Source: an uncultured cyanobacterium (lineage in GTDB: Bacteria > Cyanobacteriota > Cyanobacteriia > Cyanobacteriales > Geitlerinemataceae). Taken from it: a stretch of 47,773 nucleotides of DNA. The notes beneath the pieces are model-generated. The model made no database searches. It was not told where the DNA came from and saw nothing but the letters and a program-made list of their open reading frames with translations. A program made the translations under genes and the position numbers. The stretch is taken from assembly GCA_937899645.1 (NCBI GenBank), contig CALCCD010000045.1:1-47773 (forward strand), read 5' to 3'. Position 1 is the stretch's first letter. The number at the start of each line of letters is the position of its first letter. Below, in pieces: positions 32,301 through 40,505 of this stretch.

Positions 32301-33683
32301 CATGGCTTCAAAGAAGGCGCGCACGCTGACCTCGGAAGTGCGGGCGTTTTCCATCAGGAGCTGATTTTCCCGCAAGGCGGTTTCGAGCTGCTGGTTAGCT
32401 GCTTCGAGGTCGTGGGTGCGCTGCTCGACGCGGGACTCGAGCTGCTCGTTGAGGCTGCGGATCTGCTGTTCGGCGCGCCAGCGTTCTTGTAGCTCGGCCT
32501 CGAGGCGATCGAAGGTTTGGAAATGGTCGAGTTCGAGGCCGATGCGAATCGCCAGCCGCTTGGCGAGCAAGACGCTCGTGGCGTAGCTGGCCTGGGTGTC
32601 GCGGCGGGTGCTCTCGCAGTCGTTGATGACGATCGTGCCCCAGCGGGCGTCGGCGACGAGAACATCGACGGTCAAGACCGTTTGTGCGTCGATTTGTTGC
32701 AAAAACTGGCGATCGCGCGCCGAAAGCACCTCGGCCTTAACGCTGGTTTCGATCCCCGCGCAGGCCAAGAGCTGTCCGCTGGGGGCGGGCCGCCGCCATG
32801 CCGCATCGGCAAAATCGTCGGCCTCGAAAACATCGCGATCGAGCCGCCAGCGCTCGTCTGCCACCGCCTGAGCCAGAATCTGCTCGCCCTCTGAGCGATC
32901 GTTTTGTCCGTGGCCGTCCTGACTGCCGCCCTGTCGATCGTAGATATCTCGCCCGTAGACGAAGACCCGATCGCAATCCAACAGTTCGCGCAGTCCGTCG
33001 GCGGCAATTTGTAGGGCGGCTTCGATACCGGGCGAGCTGCTCAAGCTGGCTTCGATATCAGAAAAGAGCCGCTCGAGGACTTGCTGCCGTTGGACTTCGA
33101 GGCGGTAAGCCTGCGTATCGATCTCTCGTTCGCTTTCGGTATTGTTGGCGTGTTTCGTGCTGCTGGCGTTGCGGCTGCGCTGGAGCCGATCGCGCAAGGC
33201 CGGAAGCGACCAGCGATCGAGCGATTGCCAGCAGTCGGGGCCGATCGTGCCGCAGGGTTGGTTATCGCCATCGAGCAAAATAATGTAGTGCGCGTCGCGG
33301 GCGAGAGAGGTGCGCGCCGCGAAGGAAGGATAGGCGACGGGGTCGATCTTGCGGTGGGCGAGCAGGTCTTCCCAACTAGAGATCGCATTCTGAGGGACGG
33401 CCAGCGCCGGAATCAGCGGCAAGGTCGCGATCGTCTCGGAGGTCGTGCGAGGCGAAAAGTCGGCGTTGCAGAGCGCTCGCAGCAGATCGCACTCGGTCGC
33501 CACGCCCCAAAAGCTGTCCGGGCCGGTGCCGACTTCGCTACAGGCAATGCCGATCGTTGCTTCAGACTGCTGGAACTGCCGCAGAGCCTCCGTAACGCTG
33601 AGATCGCCTGAGAGCAGACAGTATTGACGATCGATCGCGGCGGTTAGGAATTGGTTATCGAGCGAGGTCGGGTGACGCGGCAT
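29328..33683 (-). CDS. Multi-sensor diguanylate cyclase (CBS-like, GAF, five PAS with one LOV-like, GAF, GGDEF)
   Basis: This 1451-residue protein should make cyclic di-GMP. From the N terminus come a CBS-like region (about 10-160), a GAF domain (about 200-385), a coiled coil, five PAS domains, a second GAF (about 1130-1260) and the GGDEF domain. The active site reads RYGGEEL, with the inhibitory RxxD site (RQSD) five residues before GGEEL. The third PAS has the LOV signature GRNCRFLQ with C745 and the flavin-contact motifs NYRRDG and FWNEL. The LOV glutamine in the last strand is replaced by Val 808 (YIGIVNDVT). No membrane helix is seen, so it is probably cytoplasmic. The ATG at 33683 is chosen over the TTG at 33701. 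Confidence 0.85.
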   Translation of the reverse strand: MPRHPTSLDNQFLTAAIDRQYCLLSGDLSVTEALRQFQQSEATIGIACSEVGTGPDSFWGVATECDLLRALCNADFSPRTTSETIATLPLIPALAVPQNAISSWEDLLAHRKIDPVAYPSFAARTSLARDAHYIILLDGDNQPCGTIGPDCWQSLDRWSLPALRDRLQRSRNASSTKHANNTESEREIDTQAYRLEVQRQQVLERLFSDIEASLSSSPGIEAALQIAADGLRELLDCDRVFVYGRDIYDRQGGSQDGHGQNDRSEGEQILAQAVADERWRLDRDVFEADDFADAAWRRPAPSGQLLACAGIETSVKAEVLSARDRQFLQQIDAQTVLTVDVLVADARWGTIVINDCESTRRDTQASYATSVLLAKRLAIRIGLELDHFQTFDRLEAELQERWRAEQQIRSLNEQLESRVEQRTHDLEAANQQLETALRENQLLMENARTSEVSVRAFFEAMTEIVMTIRADYEVISIAPTNPHLLYGPTTDVFDRTAGLFYDLDSASAIGSAIARVLETKCAQSLKYPLEVDGQQRWFRVRLSPNAEPDCITWVAQDITALENSEAARVETETRWSLLLDGVSDYGIFELALDGTIASWNTGAERIQGYTEAEVLGRPYAVLFDPETANSGQPTRELERARLDGRHVAESRHQHRSGRSIWTEIRISTLYDFQEAPCGFAVVMHDITEQRRVQYWQRMLERAIDACANGVIVSDATQSHNPIVYVNSGFETITGYSEYEAIGRNCRFLQNDDDDQLGLKVLRRSVREGTGCCVTLRNYRRDGTMFWNELTLSPVRDDSGSVTNYIGIVNDVTSSYESEMQLTTLNAKLQAVFDSTCDVAIISTAPDGQIQLANAGARTLLACFGPDDLQDLNFERFFFSSEIEQHYADMFPDAPIQERPANFECLTLCSAHEAALEAREWTLRRCDGKELRVGLEIEPIFKEGAHPLGFVAIVQDVTERSSMQLELEESKMLLASVLESSIDGIMAFRCIHDPNTQAIVDFQWIVANPAASWFVTSSDRNLVGKFFRKECSEAHVAELFDDYVRVVEGGGMLEREIYRAAEDRRGHWFQITAIELGDGLTVTLRDITKTKSIENVLQQTNQELETKIRVLNSRNRDMLKLGELNEYLQACETVREAYETVAARMMSLLPGCAGTLYQIQDSDRLVQIATWGEPNINEIGGLKQDCWALRRSRTHLMERGDNELFCKHIHACDCVEVSLCLPLSAQGTSLGLLHVWSSEPRALQEAQRQLAGAVSEQLALSIANLQLRESLEQQSTRDPLTGLFNRRYMEDALDRLLHAAHLHQKHLGLVMIDIDRFKSYNDHYGHVVGDLVLREVAQAVSSVLRQSDIACRYGGEELIAIVPDAPANAVYQRAEQIRQRIADLELSHAGNSLDSVTASFGVASFPECGSDRRALMRVADDALYRAKDDGRNCVRVAQAIADRIDRNTEGSS

Positions 33684-33701
33684 GGTGTTCGATCGTGACA
33701 A

Positions 33702-34188
33702 ATCGAAGCACTCAAATCTTCGAGCGTTCGACGGTCTCGAAGGGCCTCGACAGGGGAGTGGTGGTAGCAGAAAGACTTAAGCAAGCTGGCCAGCGTGCAA
33801 TCGCGGCAGCTAGAGAAAAGCGCTAGCAATTTCCAATCTACGGGAAATGGTAAAAGAAAATAGCGCGAATTGCGAGGCGACTTTCGGACGGTGTCCCGTA
33901 CATGTCGCGCCGATCTCTCCTGCTCTAGTTTTAGGACGATCTCGAGCTTATTTTAGTGTCGTATGCTTCATTATTCGTCGATCGAAAAGATAAATTCAGC
34001 CGAGAAAGTTTTCAGAACAAATGCTCTGCGATCGCGAATGATTCAATTCTCTACGTTTAATTACGCGAATCGATAAGCGGAAATTACGTATTGAATTAAT
34101 CCCGGAAATTACGCAGGCGATCGCTCTAGGCAAAACCGCCACTATTTTTTACTCCCAGGCTGGAGTGGGGTTGAACGGAACGATCGCC
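33702..34188. other. Intergenic region between the dehydrogenase and cyclase genes
   Basis: The 487 bases contain no supported gene. They are A+T-rich around 33950-34115 and should hold the promoter of the diguanylate cyclase gene. An 11-base direct repeat CGGAAATTACG occurs at 34078-34088 and 34103-34113. A small hairpin near 34151-34166 is followed by A, not T, in the direction of the dehydrogenase transcript. Confidence 0.45.
34078..34113. repeat. 11-base direct repeat upstream of the cyclase gene
   Basis: CGGAAATTACG is repeated exactly with a 25-base period inside an A+T-rich stretch. It could be a regulator site, but it lies about 400 bases from the cyclase start codon. Confidence 0.45.
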
Positions 34189-35478
34189 TCAGCTTGCGAA
34201 ATAGTGGCGCGTGCCTTTGGCTTCGAGGGCTTCGCCGAGCCGCCGTAAGGCGTGAACGTAGGCAGAAGTCCGCAGAGGGATATTACGCTCGCGGGCCACC
34301 TGCCAGATTTTTTCGGTCTCCGCGATCGCGTTTTGTTTGAGGCGGCGATCGACGTCTTCGAGCGACCAGTAGAGGCCACTGCGGTTTTGCAGCCACTCAA
34401 AATAGCTGACCGTTACGCCGCCCGCGTTGACGAGAATATCCGGAACGACGGGAATGCCGCGCGCGTTCAAGCGGCGATCGGCGGCGGCGGACACCGGCCC
34501 GTTCGCCACCTCGAAAATATATTTAGCGCGGACGCGATCGGCGTTCTCTGCAACGATTTGGTTTTCCAGCGCAGCGGGAATCAAGATATCGACGTCGAGC
34601 GTCAGCAGCTCGTCGTTGCCGATCGTCTGGCCGCCGACCGTATTGCACACCGTCCCCTCGCAGTAGACTGCCTCGATGCGCCGGTTGCGCTCGCGAAAGT
34701 TTTGCACGGCGGGAATATCGAGCCCTTTCGGGTCGTAGACGCCGCCTTTCGAGTCGCTGACGGCCACGACGCGGTAGCCTGCCTCGAATAGCAGCCGCGC
34801 CAGGACGCTGCCCGCGTTGCCGACCCCTTGGATGGCGACGGTGGCCGCGCCGCGATCGAGCCCGAACTTCGGCGCGAGGGCCTCGATCGTATAGAACGCG
34901 CCGGTGGCGGTGGCGGTGTCGCGCCCGAGGCTACCGCCCAACGCGATCGGCTTGCCCGTTACCACGGCAGGGCACTGCTGGCGGCGGATGATGCTGTACT
35001 GATCCATCATCCAGCCCATAATCGTCGGCGTCGTATAGACATCCGGGGCGGGGATATCGACATCGGGGCCGATAAAGTCGGCGATCGCGTCAATGTAAGC
35101 GCGGCTGAGGCGCTCGAGTTCGAGCTTCGAGAGCGCCTTGGGATCGACGGTGATACCGCCCTTACCGCCACCAAAGGGAATATTGAGCGCCGCGCACTTA
35201 AACGTCATCCAAAACGCCAGGGACTGCACCTCGTCGAGGTTGACGCCGGGATGGAAGCGCACGCCGCCTTTGGTCGGGCCGCGCGTGTCGTCGTAGCGGA
35301 CGCGGAAACCTTGGAACACTTGCAAGCTGCCGTCGTCCATACGTACGGGCAGCGAGACGCTGAGGCTGGATTTGGGAAACTTCAGGCGCTCGATCGCGTC
35401 GGCGGAAATATCCACATGTTCGAGCGCGTCATCGAGCCGGGTCATCGCATCGGCGAACAGCGTTTTCTGGGTCTCCAT
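34189..35478 (-). CDS. Glu/Leu/Phe/Val dehydrogenase (glutamate dehydrogenase-like)
   Basis: This 429-residue enzyme belongs to the amino-acid dehydrogenase family that interconverts glutamate (or branched/aromatic amino acids) and the 2-oxo acid with NAD(P) and ammonia. K94 in MTFKCAALNIPFGGGKGG and K106 in the glycine-rich loop are substrate and catalytic lysines, and D146 in DIPAPDVYT is the catalytic Asp. The Rossmann motif is VAIQGVGNAGSV. Length fits glutamate dehydrogenase, which is the likeliest function, with nitrogen assimilation or glutamate breakdown as role. A purine-rich stretch (GAGGAGAGGAGG) just before the ATG at 35478 is an unusually strong ribosome binding region for this window. 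Confidence 0.88.
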   Translation of the reverse strand: METQKTLFADAMTRLDDALEHVDISADAIERLKFPKSSLSVSLPVRMDDGSLQVFQGFRVRYDDTRGPTKGGVRFHPGVNLDEVQSLAFWMTFKCAALNIPFGGGKGGITVDPKALSKLELERLSRAYIDAIADFIGPDVDIPAPDVYTTPTIMGWMMDQYSIIRRQQCPAVVTGKPIALGGSLGRDTATATGAFYTIEALAPKFGLDRGAATVAIQGVGNAGSVLARLLFEAGYRVVAVSDSKGGVYDPKGLDIPAVQNFRERNRRIEAVYCEGTVCNTVGGQTIGNDELLTLDVDILIPAALENQIVAENADRVRAKYIFEVANGPVSAAADRRLNARGIPVVPDILVNAGGVTVSYFEWLQNRSGLYWSLEDVDRRLKQNAIAETEKIWQVARERNIPLRTSAYVHALRRLGEALEAKGTRHYFAS

Positions 35479-36092
35479 AGCCTCCTCTCCTCATTTCGTA
35501 ACGGCGATGGAAAAATGTAGTTGCGATCGGCGATCGGTCGCGCTCGCGTCACGCTCTGACCAAAGCAGGCGTTTTTAGCATCTCCAAATCTCGATTTCGT
35601 GCTAGTTCGAGAACGCGCCTCAAGCATTGGAGAAATCGCGTTAGAAAGCGTGCGGCGATCGACCGCAGCGACACAGAGCCCTCCAAAACAAATCGAGATT
35701 TCTAGGGCGTTATTTCGATAGCTTTAAGTTTAGTTTTCGTTTCGCCTTTCACGACGATCGGCGCACGCGATCGTCGCCGAAAGATCGACCCTAGCAACTG
35801 CATTTTTCATATTTCGTATGTTCCCACCGCTCCACTGCCAGCGACATTAAGAAAAATGGCGTCGCCGCCCGCCCCGAGCCCTGCCCCGAAGCCCGCCCTC
35901 GAGCCACGATCGCATCGTTCGCGAGGCCGATGCGCCAGCGAGTCCGTCCGGTTCGCGCGATCGCCTGCAACGTTTCGCGGGGCGCTGCACTATTATTCTT
36001 CTAGGTACTGGCCGCGCTGCTCGGTAACGACACCACCGACCGCGCACCCGATACGCCAGTCATCTGCCGTCCGTGCCTTGGAGGTCTGTTCC
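35479..36092. other. Divergent intergenic region before the coiled-coil gene
   Basis: These 614 bases separate the divergent dehydrogenase and coiled-coil genes. Positions 35690-35850 are A+T-rich and probably contain promoters. An open frame extends from 35856 into the coiled-coil gene, but its first 79 residues are Pro/Arg/Ser-rich without family look, and a good ribosome binding site points to 36093 instead. Confidence 0.5.
36080..36084 (+). promoter_or_regulatory. Ribosome binding site for the GTG start at 36093
   Basis: GGAGG lies eight bases before GTG AAT ACA. This spacing is ideal and decides the start against the longer open frame beginning at 35856. Confidence 0.75.
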
Positions 36093-36677
36093 GTGAATAC
36101 ATCTGACTCGTCACCCCAACAGCTTCAGGTCGAAGTCGGTCGGCTGAAAGAAGAGGTCGATATGCGCGATCGACTCGTCGAGCAGCTTTCTCAAGAGCTG
36201 TTTCGCCTGGTGGAGGGCAATGCCAATCTCGCGCCGTCCGCCGAGCTGTCCAGCGGCCAGCAAAAGCACGTCCACATGCTGCGCCAACAGCTCGAGGAAG
36301 TCGAGAAGCAGGTGGAGTTCTACCAGTCGCAAATCGAGCAGCGCGACACCGAACTCTACGCCCAACGCCAAGCTGTCCAAGAGCTGACCGATCGCGCCTC
36401 GACCCTGGAGCGCGTCGTCCAGGAGCTGCCCGAAATTTACAAAGCGAAGTTCGCCGATCGCCTCAAGCCCGTCGAGGAGCGCGTCGCCCAGCTCCAGCGC
36501 GAAAACCGCCAGCTCCACGCCGAGCTTCAGACCGTTAACTACCGCCTCGCCCAGCGCATGAAGGCCGGTACGCCCGAGGGCGTCGATCTGCCCGCATTCC
36601 AGCCCGAGGGCGGACAGGCGGCACTGCCCAGTCTGCCGAGCTTTTCTGCTGGCAGCGAGAATGGCGACTCGGTCTAG
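36093..36677 (+). CDS. Coiled-coil protein of unknown function
   Basis: This protein of 194 residues starts at a GTG behind a good ribosome binding site. Nearly all of it is predicted coiled coil, with heptad-like stretches such as LQVEVGRLKEEVDMRDRLV, QLSQELFRLVEGN and LREQLEEVEKQVEFYQSQI-like Gln/Glu-rich helices to about residue 160. The last 30 residues are Pro/Gly/Ser-rich. No enzyme motif is visible. The overall look resembles conserved cyanobacterial coiled-coil proteins that have no assigned role. It converges on the PMT gene with only 11 bases between the stop codons. Confidence 0.7.
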   Translation: MNTSDSSPQQLQVEVGRLKEEVDMRDRLVEQLSQELFRLVEGNANLAPSAELSSGQQKHVHMLRQQLEEVEKQVEFYQSQIEQRDTELYAQRQAVQELTDRASTLERVVQELPEIYKAKFADRLKPVEERVAQLQRENRQLHAELQTVNYRLAQRMKAGTPEGVDLPAFQPEGGQAALPSLPSFSAGSENGDSV

Positions 36678-36688
36678 TACCAAGACTT

Positions 36689-38152
36689 CTAGTACCAAGA
36701 CTCCAGCCACATCCGCAGATCGAAGGCTTCGCGCGAGAGCGGTAGCCCCAGGAAAACCGGCAGCCAGAATGCAAAGGCCGCAGCGCAGACGACAAAGACC
36801 GTCAGTACGGTTGCGCGGGCGGCGGGATCGCGGCGCTTCCAGAGGCGATCGAGCACCCAGGCCAGCGCCAGAAAACTAAACAGCGACGCGGCCATGTAGT
36901 GATAGAGGTAGGTGCAGCGCGAGACCAGCGCCCAAGGCAGATAGTTCGCGCCGTAGCCGCAGGCCAGAAAGCTGACGATGCCGAGCTGGCCGTGTGTCGC
37001 CAGTTTTGCCGAGCTGGCGCGATCGCCGCCTGCATTGCCCTTCGTGCCGCTCTTCATCAGGGCACGCCAAAACCAAAAGGCCGCGATCGCCAGCATCGCG
37101 ATTGTCGCCAGCGTCGCCAACCACCAAAGTACCGGCGTCCCCAGGGCGTGGACGTCCGTGACGATCGGGCGATCGCCCTCCTCCCACTGCTGGAAGTAGT
37201 AGCCGACCGGGCGGAGCATCCACGGCCAGGAAAACCAAGACGAGCAGTAGGGGTGCGTCTCGGCGGTGTTGCCGCCGACCCTGGAGTGGTAGCCGAGGAT
37301 CTGCTGCTGCATCTCCAGAAAGTTAAATTCGGGCGCGATTTGCAGGTGGTAGACCCAGGAGAGGCGGTAAACGATCGCGGGAATGACGCCGAGCGCCAGC
37401 GCGAACAGCGGTATGGGAACGCGCGCCGCGCCACGGAGCAGCGGCTCGGCAGCTTGGTATCTGCTCGGAACGTCGTCAGCGGAAGAACCGACGAGCGGGC
37501 GAGCGGGAACGAGCCAGCGCCAAATCAGCGCCAGCCCGTAGAAGCCGTAAGCCGCCATCAGAAACCCCAGGCCGTTCCATTTCACGGCCCAGGACGCCCC
37601 AAAGCCGACACCAGACAGCACCAGCCACAGCGCCCGCCTGCGCGAACTGGCGATCGCCAGCAGAAAGAAAATCTGACCCAGCAGCCCGAAGGTCAGAAGG
37701 TAGGTGTTAATCAAGGCGTAGCGCGACTCGACCAGCAGCAGGCCATCCAACGCCGTTAGCGCACCGGCTAACAGCGCAAAGGGCCAGCGCCGACCGAGCA
37801 GATAGGCCAAAATCCCCACCCAAAGTGGTATCAGCGTCCCAAAAGCTGCGCCGACCCAGCGGTAGCTAAAGGCTGAAAGCCTCGCCACGCCTTCCGCATC
37901 GCCGATTTCTGGCGCTGAAGACAAACGCTGAAAGGTCCAAATCCCGATCGCGATGATGTATTTTCCGAGGGGCGGGTGAACGTCAAAAAACTCGGTGCGA
38001 TTCAGGTAGTCATAGCCGTACTGAGCGAAGTAAACTTCGTCAAAAACGGGCGCGTTGAAGCGGCTCAGCCCCCAAAACCGACAGACAAAGGCAAACAGCA
38101 AAATCCCTGCGATCGCGGCGAGACCGGCTTTGTCCTTAAGCTCGATCGTCAC
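36689..38152 (-). CDS. Phospholipid carrier-dependent glycosyltransferase (PMT/GT39 family)
   Basis: This 487-residue integral membrane protein resembles protein O-mannosyltransferases (PMT, GT39), GT-C enzymes that move a sugar from a polyprenyl phosphate to a protein or other acceptor outside the membrane. The acidic D38-E39 pair in PVFDEVYFAQYGYDYL and the motif FDVHPPLGKYI after the first helix are the hallmarks. About ten further membrane helices follow. Its start is GTG at 38152. The true acceptor in cyanobacteria is not known. It is divergent from the glycosyltransferase-methyltransferase fusion gene, with about 200 bases between. Confidence 0.85.
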   Translation of the reverse strand: MTIELKDKAGLAAIAGILLFAFVCRFWGLSRFNAPVFDEVYFAQYGYDYLNRTEFFDVHPPLGKYIIAIGIWTFQRLSSAPEIGDAEGVARLSAFSYRWVGAAFGTLIPLWVGILAYLLGRRWPFALLAGALTALDGLLLVESRYALINTYLLTFGLLGQIFFLLAIASSRRRALWLVLSGVGFGASWAVKWNGLGFLMAAYGFYGLALIWRWLVPARPLVGSSADDVPSRYQAAEPLLRGAARVPIPLFALALGVIPAIVYRLSWVYHLQIAPEFNFLEMQQQILGYHSRVGGNTAETHPYCSSWFSWPWMLRPVGYYFQQWEEGDRPIVTDVHALGTPVLWWLATLATIAMLAIAAFWFWRALMKSGTKGNAGGDRASSAKLATHGQLGIVSFLACGYGANYLPWALVSRCTYLYHYMAASLFSFLALAWVLDRLWKRRDPAARATVLTVFVVCAAAFAFWLPVFLGLPLSREAFDLRMWLESWY

Positions 38153-38349
38153 AATGACCGCCCCCGTTCAGTGGCCGACCGAGCGCAAGGGCAAGACGCT
38201 GCCGGATTTACGTTTCGCCTCCACCCACGATCGCTCCGATCGTCAGTATGGGCGGCCGCTGGACGAACGAACTTCTGTTGTAGGATTTTCACACCGTTCA
38301 GTTCCTAAAACTCGCGCTCGAGACCGACATCGCACACTTGGCGAAGTCC

Positions 38350-40476
38350 ATGAAATTCGTAATTGAAAGCTGCCCGACATTCATATACAAACGTATCACA
38401 AATGCCTATAAAGACGCGTTGATTCGTCGAGGGCATGAGGTGGTCTATCTCAACCCATCGTCAGAGTCTCAGGCCAGTGTAGAGACTTCAGAAGTAGAGC
38501 GACAAAGCTTTTCAGACGAATACTATAAAGGTCTTCTAGCGTCATCGACAAAAGATGACGTTTTGCTAGTTTTTCCCAACTCAACTATTCTCAATCAAGT
38601 CGATGACTCTAGCGACGATCGGCGATGTCATTACGAATACTTCTCGGGTCGAATTTGGTTTTTGCATCTCGATCGAATCGCCGGACTTTTCCTCAAGCAG
38701 GAACAGTCCTGGCGTCGCATGGGCGATCGGGTAACGCACTTTTGTCTCGAGTATGAAGACGCGATCGACCTTCGGGAAATGGGATTTGAGCGGGCTTTTC
38801 CCATCTTTCACTATTCAGAGTTGGAGGCAACAGACGATCGGCACTCCATTGACGGTGTTTCGTTTGTCGGTCACGTCTTGCCGAACTTCCAGCAGTTTTA
38901 TACCGAGATGCGGCATCTTCCCTTCGCGCATCAAATTGCGGCAGATTTTTGGTCGAGGATAGCTTGCCTCGATCGCGCGATCGATAGCTCTGCCGTTCGC
39001 TACGCCAAGGGCCTGCATCCGTACGGGTCACCAGGATTTTGGAAGAGCAAGTTCTCGTACCGCTACGTGACGGGTCGAATGTCCATCTACTTCCGGGGCG
39101 ACCTTATGGAGCGGTTGCCGTCAGGGATTCCCCTGGATATTTTCGGCGGAGATCCGAGATACTTGCTCGGCGATTCGATCGGTCGGGACGGGCCAGCGCA
39201 GCAAATCGATCGAAAAAATACAAAGTATCACTCGCCGATCCACAGTCGCGCCGAACTCGAACGAATTTATCGAAATTCTCCAATTAATCTAAACGTAACC
39301 TCTACCCAGTTCGACACCGCTGTTGTCAATCGCGTTCCGGATGTGGGAGCCGTGGGAGGCTTCATCCTCACCGATCGCCGGGGAGACCTATCTAAAGTTA
39401 CCGACGTTCATCAAGAAATTTCCTATTCCACCCTCGACGAGCTAGCAGATAAGCTCGATTTTTATTTAACTCACGATCGGGAGCGGGCAGAAGTGGCGCG
39501 CCAGCTCCATGAAGATATTCGGGCTAAATATACTTACGATCGCGCGATCGACTATTTAATGGAGCGAGGTATGTCAGAGACATCAGCGGCTAGCCCTTAT
39601 CGCGTCGATCTCGGCTGCGGAAAGTGGAAGCCGGAAGGCTATATTGGTGTTGATATATCGCCGAGTAGTAAGGCGGATATTATTGCCGATTTGACGCGAC
39701 GCTTTCCGTTCCCAGCCAGCACCGTGGATGTCGTCCGCGCCCACGATACGATCGAGCATTTGCCCGATCGTATTCACACGATGAATGAGATTTGGCGGGT
39801 TTGTAAAGATGGGGCGCTGGTGGATTTGAAAGTTCCATCTACTGACGGGCGCGGCGCTTTTCAAGACCCGACTCATGTCAGCTTTTGGAATCGCAATTCT
39901 TTTATGTACTACTGCGTGGAGTTTCCGGCATATTTGGAGCTTTGCCACAGTTACGGATTTCGGGGCAGCTTCCAGTTGCTCAAGCTCGAAGGCCAGGGGG
40001 AAGAGCGGGAGGAGTTTATCCACGTCGTCCTGCGGGCGGTGAAGGGAAAACCGCAGGACGTTCTGGTTCGCGAACTGCGCCAGTCCCTGGATTTGCGCGA
40101 CGAGAATATCGTTTTGCTGCCTGACTGGCAGGCGGATCCAGCGGTGCTTTACTCGGAGTTGCGCGGCTTTTTCCTGTCTCTGGCGGAGCGGGAAGATGGC
40201 GATCGCGTCACCGTTTTGGTGTGCGCTTGCGACCCCCAGACGCCACAGCAGGCGGCTTCCATAGATCCGGAGGAAGCGTTGGGCGAGGTCTTTCTAAATA
40301 TCTTGATTGAAGAAGGGATCGATCTGATTAATTCGAGCTGCGCTATCTCATTTGTGACGCAGATCGACGATGCTGCGAGCGAGGTGCTGAAGAGTGATGC
40401 TTCGTATCGCGTACTGCTAGCCTATGACCCCGACCTTGAGGTCAGTGCGCCTTTTGACGATATTCCCGTGCGGTAG
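38350..40476 (+). CDS. Glycosyltransferase-methyltransferase fusion protein with extra C-terminal domain
   Basis: This protein of 708 residues has three parts. The first (about 1-410) resembles CgeB-like glycosyltransferases, ending with the family 1-type C-terminal half where NSPINLNVTST, VGAVGGFILTD and LHEDIRAKYTYDRA are seen. The second (about 415-560) is a SAM methyltransferase with motif I VDLGCGKWKPEGYIGVDIS and the later HDTIEHLPD. The third (about 575-708) is a small alpha/beta domain beginning NIVLLPDWQADPAVLYSEL, similar to a tail I recall in other cyanobacterial glycosyltransferases; its function is unknown. The first 1.3 kb is visibly A+T-richer than the surroundings, which hints at transfer. 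The ATG at 38350 is chosen; a TTG at 38338 adds four residues. It probably builds and methylates a surface glycan. Confidence 0.8.
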   Translation: MKFVIESCPTFIYKRITNAYKDALIRRGHEVVYLNPSSESQASVETSEVERQSFSDEYYKGLLASSTKDDVLLVFPNSTILNQVDDSSDDRRCHYEYFSGRIWFLHLDRIAGLFLKQEQSWRRMGDRVTHFCLEYEDAIDLREMGFERAFPIFHYSELEATDDRHSIDGVSFVGHVLPNFQQFYTEMRHLPFAHQIAADFWSRIACLDRAIDSSAVRYAKGLHPYGSPGFWKSKFSYRYVTGRMSIYFRGDLMERLPSGIPLDIFGGDPRYLLGDSIGRDGPAQQIDRKNTKYHSPIHSRAELERIYRNSPINLNVTSTQFDTAVVNRVPDVGAVGGFILTDRRGDLSKVTDVHQEISYSTLDELADKLDFYLTHDRERAEVARQLHEDIRAKYTYDRAIDYLMERGMSETSAASPYRVDLGCGKWKPEGYIGVDISPSSKADIIADLTRRFPFPASTVDVVRAHDTIEHLPDRIHTMNEIWRVCKDGALVDLKVPSTDGRGAFQDPTHVSFWNRNSFMYYCVEFPAYLELCHSYGFRGSFQLLKLEGQGEEREEFIHVVLRAVKGKPQDVLVRELRQSLDLRDENIVLLPDWQADPAVLYSELRGFFLSLAEREDGDRVTVLVCACDPQTPQQAASIDPEEALGEVFLNILIEEGIDLINSSCAISFVTQIDDAASEVLKSDASYRVLLAYDPDLEVSAPFDDIPVR

Positions 40477-40505
40477 TTGTAGAAATCGCGGCGGTTGGGA
40501 ACGAT

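Noticed and set aside
34140-34166. Hairpin as terminator of the dehydrogenase gene
   Set aside because: On the minus strand the stem is followed by a run of A, not T.
35856-36092. N-terminal extension of the coiled-coil gene
   Set aside because: Pro/Arg/Ser-rich residues unlike the rest of the protein, and an ideal ribosome binding site precedes the GTG at 36093.
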